Positions 10,214-12,978 of a DNA stretch of 12,978 bases are shown here, in pieces. Source of the stretch: Candidatus Binatia bacterium (GTDB lineage Bacteria; Desulfobacterota_B; Binatia; UBA9968; JAJDTQ01). Position 1 is the first letter of the stretch; the number at the start of each line of letters is the position of its first letter. The position numbers and the translations under genes were made by a program. The notes beneath the pieces are model-generated. The model was not told the DNA's origin. It ran no database searches and saw only the letters and a program-made list of their open reading frames with translations. The stretch spans positions 1-12,978 of the forward strand of contig JAJDTQ010000055.1 of the NCBI GenBank assembly GCA_022827045.1, read 5' to 3'.

Positions 10214-11488
10214 TCAGCCGAGGTGGCGGGTCAGGAACAGCGACAGCTCCGGGATGTAGGTGACGATCAACAGCGCGGCGATGTTGATGACGATGAACGG
10301 CACCAGCCCGGGGTAGATGCTTTTAAGCGGCGCCTTGAACAGCGCCTGTGTTACGAAGATGTTCAGCCCAAAGGGGGGTGTGAACATGCCGACGGCGAGG
10401 TTCATGGTCATGATGATGCCGAAGTGGACCAGGTCCACGCCGACCGCCACCGCGATGGGTGCCAGCAGCGGCGTGAGCACGAGGATCGCGGAGGCGGGAT
10501 CGAGCAGGCAGCCCACGAACAGCAGGAAGACGTTGATGGCCAGGAGCGCCATCCACGGCGCGAGGTCCAGGTCCCGGATCATCCCGACGATGCTCTGCGG
10601 CGCCCCACTGATGGTCAGAAGCTTCGAGAACACCCCGGCGGCGGCCACGATGATCAGCACCTGGGCGGTCAGGTACATGGAGTTGACGGACACCTCCCAT
10701 ATCCCTTTCCAGCCGATGTCCCCGTAGATGAAACGCGTCACCACGATGGCGTAGACGCAGGCGATACCCGCCGCCTCGGTGGGCGAGAAGACGCCCGCGT
10801 AGATGCCGCCGAGAATGATCACCGGCATGCCCAGGGCCCACACGCCTTCCCTGCTGGCCGCCAGGAACTCCTGAAACGAGAACCCCGAAGCTTCGCGGAT
10901 CCCCCGCCTCATGGCGAACGCGTAGATGTAGGCTGCCATCAGCAGCGCCATGATCAGGCCGGGAACGATGCCGGCCACGAACAGCAGCACCACCGACTCC
11001 TGCGCCGACACGCCGTAGAGGATCATGCCGATGGACGGCGGTATCACGATGGCGATGGAGCCCGATGACGTCAGCAGGCCGGTGGAGAACTTCTCGTCGT
11101 AACCGGCATCCCTCAGCGGCCGGTAGAGCAGCCGGCCGACCGCGGCGACCGTCGCCGGGCTGGAACCGGAAATGGCGCCGAACACGGTGCAGGTCCCCAC
11201 CGCGGTCAGCGCCAGGCTGCCGCGGACGCCGCCGATGACGGCAAGGACCCAGTCTACGATGCGCTTCGAGATGCCGCCGCGGCCCATCAGATCACCGGCG
11301 AAGATGAAGAACGGCACCGCCATGAGGGCGAACTTGTCGACGCTGTCGAACATGTTGATGTGCACGGTCATGGGCGGGACCGGCGCGAACAGCAGCAGCA
11401 CGATGGCGGAAGTAGCCAGCAGGATGACGAAGATCGGAAAACCCAGCAGCAGCAGCACCACCGGCGCCAGGGCCATCATCCATTCCAC
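10214..11488 (-). CDS. dctM: TRAP transporter large membrane subunit
   Basis: DctM is the ion-coupled transport channel of tripartite TRAP transporters, in the inner membrane. The 424-residue product has many hydrophobic segments along its whole length. Family motifs seen: a reentrant-loop SGSSPATVAAVG (107-118), IVIPPSIGMILYG (147-159), VFSPTEAAG (233-241), CLLDPASAILVLTPLLAPI (327-345) and MFTPPFGLNIFV (368-379). The frame is open back to 11566, but the first 26 codons of that version lie in palindromic intergenic sequence and are Arg-rich, so I choose the GTG at 11488, giving the usual opening MEWMMALAPVVLLL; ATGs at 11479 and 11476 are alternatives. The ribosome site is weak. It follows dctQ after an 86-base gap with two palindromes, wider than the usual close spacing of dctQ and dctM. 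Substrate cannot be told from this subunit. Confidence 0.95.
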   Translation of the reverse strand: MEWMMALAPVVLLLLGFPIFVILLATSAIVLLLFAPVPPMTVHINMFDSVDKFALMAVPFFIFAGDLMGRGGISKRIVDWVLAVIGGVRGSLALTAVGTCTVFGAISGSSPATVAAVGRLLYRPLRDAGYDEKFSTGLLTSSGSIAIVIPPSIGMILYGVSAQESVVLLFVAGIVPGLIMALLMAAYIYAFAMRRGIREASGFSFQEFLAASREGVWALGMPVIILGGIYAGVFSPTEAAGIACVYAIVVTRFIYGDIGWKGIWEVSVNSMYLTAQVLIIVAAAGVFSKLLTISGAPQSIVGMIRDLDLAPWMALLAINVFLLFVGCLLDPASAILVLTPLLAPIAVAVGVDLVHFGIIMTMNLAVGMFTPPFGLNIFVTQALFKAPLKSIYPGLVPFIVINIAALLIVTYIPELSLFLTRHLG

Positions 11489-11574
11489 GACGTCATCCCG
11501 CTCTCGTAGGGGCGGTTTCAGGCCGCCCGTCCCCGCGCGGCGCGCCCGCCGCGCGGGAGTAGTCAAGCCTGCCG
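11489..11574. repeat. Two palindromes between dctQ and dctM
   Basis: A perfect 11-bp stem (11532-11542 with 11547-11557; CCCGCGCGGCG, 4-base loop) and a 6-bp stem GGGCGG (11510-11515) with CCGCCC (11523-11528) fill most of this gap. They lie inside the TRAP operon, so they could lower or stabilise dctM mRNA relative to dctQ, or simply be a dispersed repeat that inserted here. Confidence 0.6.
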
Positions 11575-12111
11575 TCAGGAGTCATCCGGCCCGCCGCCGA
11601 ACCGTTCCGCGATCTCGCCGCCGAACTCGCCCTTCATGTACGAACGGAAGCGCAGGACCACCGCCAGGAACATGAGCACGAAGCCCAGCAGCAGCGCCAG
11701 GTGCGGTATCACCAGGGGAATCTCGGCCACGACGCTGCGCTGGCCGAAGCTCCACATGAGCTTCAGCACGGTCCAGGTCTGCGGAACGACGAAGACACAG
11801 ACCGCGAGGAACGATACCGCGGCGATGCTGTTGATGATCTGATTCCAGGGCGAGGGCAGCATGATGGAGAAGAAGTCCATCTTGAGGTGCTGCCCCTCGT
11901 AGGAAACCAGGACGGCGCCCATGAAGACCGTCCAGACCATGATGTAGACCATGGCCTCGTCGGCCCAGATGAGGGGTTGGAGAAAGACGTACCGCCCGAT
12001 GACGTTGGCGAAGTTGACGGCGATGCCGGCGAGGATCAGCGCGCCGACGATCGCCCTCGGCACCGTCAGGATGACGAAGCGGAGAGGCGTCGGGATGTCA
12101 TTCCTGGACAT
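11575..12111 (-). CDS. dctQ: TRAP transporter small membrane subunit
   Basis: DctQ is the four-helix small membrane subunit that pairs with DctM. The 178-residue product has hydrophobic segments at about 11-35, 50-71, 93-115 and 132-156. Family features seen: NVIGRYVFLQPLIWADEAMV (36-55), a VFMGAVLVSYEGQHLKMDFF stretch (62-81) and a short charged cytoplasmic tail. The ATG at 12111 is backed by GGAGGGG (12115-12121), CTC, ATG. It lies 77 bases after the dctP stop and 86 before dctM, all on one strand, so the three are one operon. Function is assured by context; substrate unknown. Confidence 0.94.
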   Translation of the reverse strand: MSRNDIPTPLRFVILTVPRAIVGALILAGIAVNFANVIGRYVFLQPLIWADEAMVYIMVWTVFMGAVLVSYEGQHLKMDFFSIMLPSPWNQIINSIAAVSFLAVCVFVVPQTWTVLKLMWSFGQRSVVAEIPLVIPHLALLLGFVLMFLAVVLRFRSYMKGEFGGEIAERFGGGPDDS

Positions 12112-12114
12112 GAG

Positions 12115-12121
12115 CCCCTCC
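12115..12121 (-). promoter_or_regulatory. Shine-Dalgarno site of dctQ
   Basis: GGAGGGG on the minus strand, three bases before the ATG at 12111 (five counted from the GGAGG core). It supports the chosen dctQ start. Confidence 0.6.
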
Positions 12122-12188
12122 GCGCGCGGACGCGTGCCTCGTCAGGAAAGCGTAGCGGTCGCCGGAAAGCTCACTGCGCGGAACTGTC

Positions 12189-12978
12189 TCAGCCGCCACG
12201 CGTACGCCCGGCCGCCTCCTTCATGGCGCGGTAGGTCTCAAGCACCGCCGGGCGGTCCTTCAACACGTCGTCGCCCACGGTGGAAAGACGCTTCCGCAGC
12301 TCCGCCTGGTCCTCGGGCGAAAGCTCCGCCAGCTCGCCGCCGTTCTTGACCCAGATGCTGTACATGCGCTCGACGAACTTGAGGGTCCACGCCTGGTTCA
12401 GCGGATCGGTGGCCAGCGCCTGGTCCAGGATCGCCTTCTGCAGGTCGGCGGCCAGCTTGTCGAACCAGACCTTGCTTACGAAGCGGCCGCTGCAGATCAG
12501 CCCCTCCCCGGGCTTCAGCACGTACTTGGCGATGCGCTGGTACTTGAAGGGCACGAAGATGGTGATACCCGCCTTGTTGCCGTCGATGGTCTTCTGCTGG
12601 ATTGCCGGCACCACCTCGGACAGCGGCATGGGCACGCCCGCGCCGCCGAGCCGGCGCAGGGTTTCGATCTCCAGCTTGCTGCCGAAAACCCGGAGCTTGC
12701 GGCCCTTGAAATCCGAGAGCTTGCGGATCGGCGTCGAGGTGGCATAGTCCGTGGGCGCGTCGCAGGTCATGCTGACGAGCTTGAGGCCCTTGGCGTCGCC
12801 GATGGACCAGTAAGCCTTCTTGAACGTGGGGTCGTGAACGGTGCGGAAACCGTGCATGAGATCCTCGAAGATGCCGGGAGCCGACAGCACCCCGAAGCGC
12901 GGATCCACGCCGGACAGGAAAGCCGGCGGCGTCATCACCATCTCGATGGTGCCGAGCTGGACGCCCTGCACCATGGCT
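12189..12978 (-). CDS. dctP: TRAP transporter substrate-binding protein, 5' end beyond right edge
   Basis: DctP is the extracytoplasmic solute-binding protein that hands its ligand to DctQM. About 263 C-terminal residues are present; the signal peptide and first lobe start are off the right edge (family length is about 330-350). The in-frame ATG at 12974 is internal, since the frame stays open to the edge and the text there (VQGVQLGTIEMVM) is mid-domain. Seen: KLSDFKGRKLRVFG (the Arg of KLRV is the usual carboxylate-clamping residue of TRAP binding proteins), EVVPAIQQKTIDGNKAGITIF (the common EV..ALQ...DG segment, but with NKAG instead of the frequent QEN), and the helical C-terminal region. 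The Arg suggests an organic-acid ligand (inference). First gene of the dctPQM operon. Confidence 0.93.
   Translation of the reverse strand, partial: AMVQGVQLGTIEMVMTPPAFLSGVDPRFGVLSAPGIFEDLMHGFRTVHDPTFKKAYWSIGDAKGLKLVSMTCDAPTDYATSTPIRKLSDFKGRKLRVFGSKLEIETLRRLGGAGVPMPLSEVVPAIQQKTIDGNKAGITIFVPFKYQRIAKYVLKPGEGLICSGRFVSKVWFDKLAADLQKAILDQALATDPLNQAWTLKFVERMYSIWVKNGGELAELSPEDQAELRKRLSTVGDDVLKDRPAVLETYRAMKEAAGRTRGG

Noticed and set aside
11489..11566. 26-codon N-terminal extension of dctM
   Set aside because: It encodes Arg-rich text from palindromic intergenic DNA and would place charge before the first membrane helix of a family that starts at the helix.
12112..12188. Small gene or terminator between dctP and dctQ
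   Set aside because: The 77 bases contain only the dctQ ribosome site and no convincing stem or coding frame.

Overview
This 12,978-base window is GC-rich bacterial DNA, densely coded, with short gaps that often hold palindromic repeats. It carries ten protein genes and no RNA gene, CRISPR array or insertion sequence that I can see. The gene set suggests a Gram-negative-like bacterium: gatB for tRNA-dependent amidation, a SecA with a C-terminal zinc tail, a bifunctional-type ArgJ, a non-sporulator-type relative of spore photoproduct lyase, a three-part TRAP transporter and a lipid-transfer-type thiolase. An uncultured Desulfobacterota/Tectomicrobia-like lineage is my best guess, at low confidence and without any database check.

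Layout. Bases 1-1001 (minus) hold most of a thiolase-like gene cut by the left edge. It is divergent from gatB (1262-2704, plus) across a 260-base gap. gatB converges on a long minus-strand block across a 184-base gap full of palindromic repeats. Read in the direction of transcription, that block is: partial dctP (right edge), dctQ, dctM, a 133-base repeat-bearing gap, then a family 2 glycosyltransferase, a 183-residue unrecognised protein, an SPL-like radical SAM protein, secA and argJ.

How the genes relate. dctP-dctQ-dctM form one complete TRAP transporter (extracytoplasmic binding protein, small and large membrane subunits), probably for an organic acid. The glycosyltransferase, the unknown protein and the SPL-like protein are packed stop-to-start (1 base between the first two, 20 bases of overlap between the next two). 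This suggests one translationally coupled unit that reads on into secA after 60 bases. argJ starts inside the end of secA. secA and argJ are housekeeping genes; the three-gene unit before them is the least understood part of the window.

Most unusual points: (1) SecA is 1159 residues because roughly 240-250 extra, charged, helix-rich residues sit in the variable subdomain of its second nucleotide-binding domain. (2) The SPL-like protein keeps its radical SAM cysteines but has Glu where true spore photoproduct lyases have the hydrogen-donating Cys. (3) Its coupled partner has a C-terminal segment resembling the ParB C-terminal domain. (4) The thiolase-like protein lacks the nucleophilic Cys. 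(5) A family of intergenic palindromes of the form CTGGA...TGACG recurs between genes.
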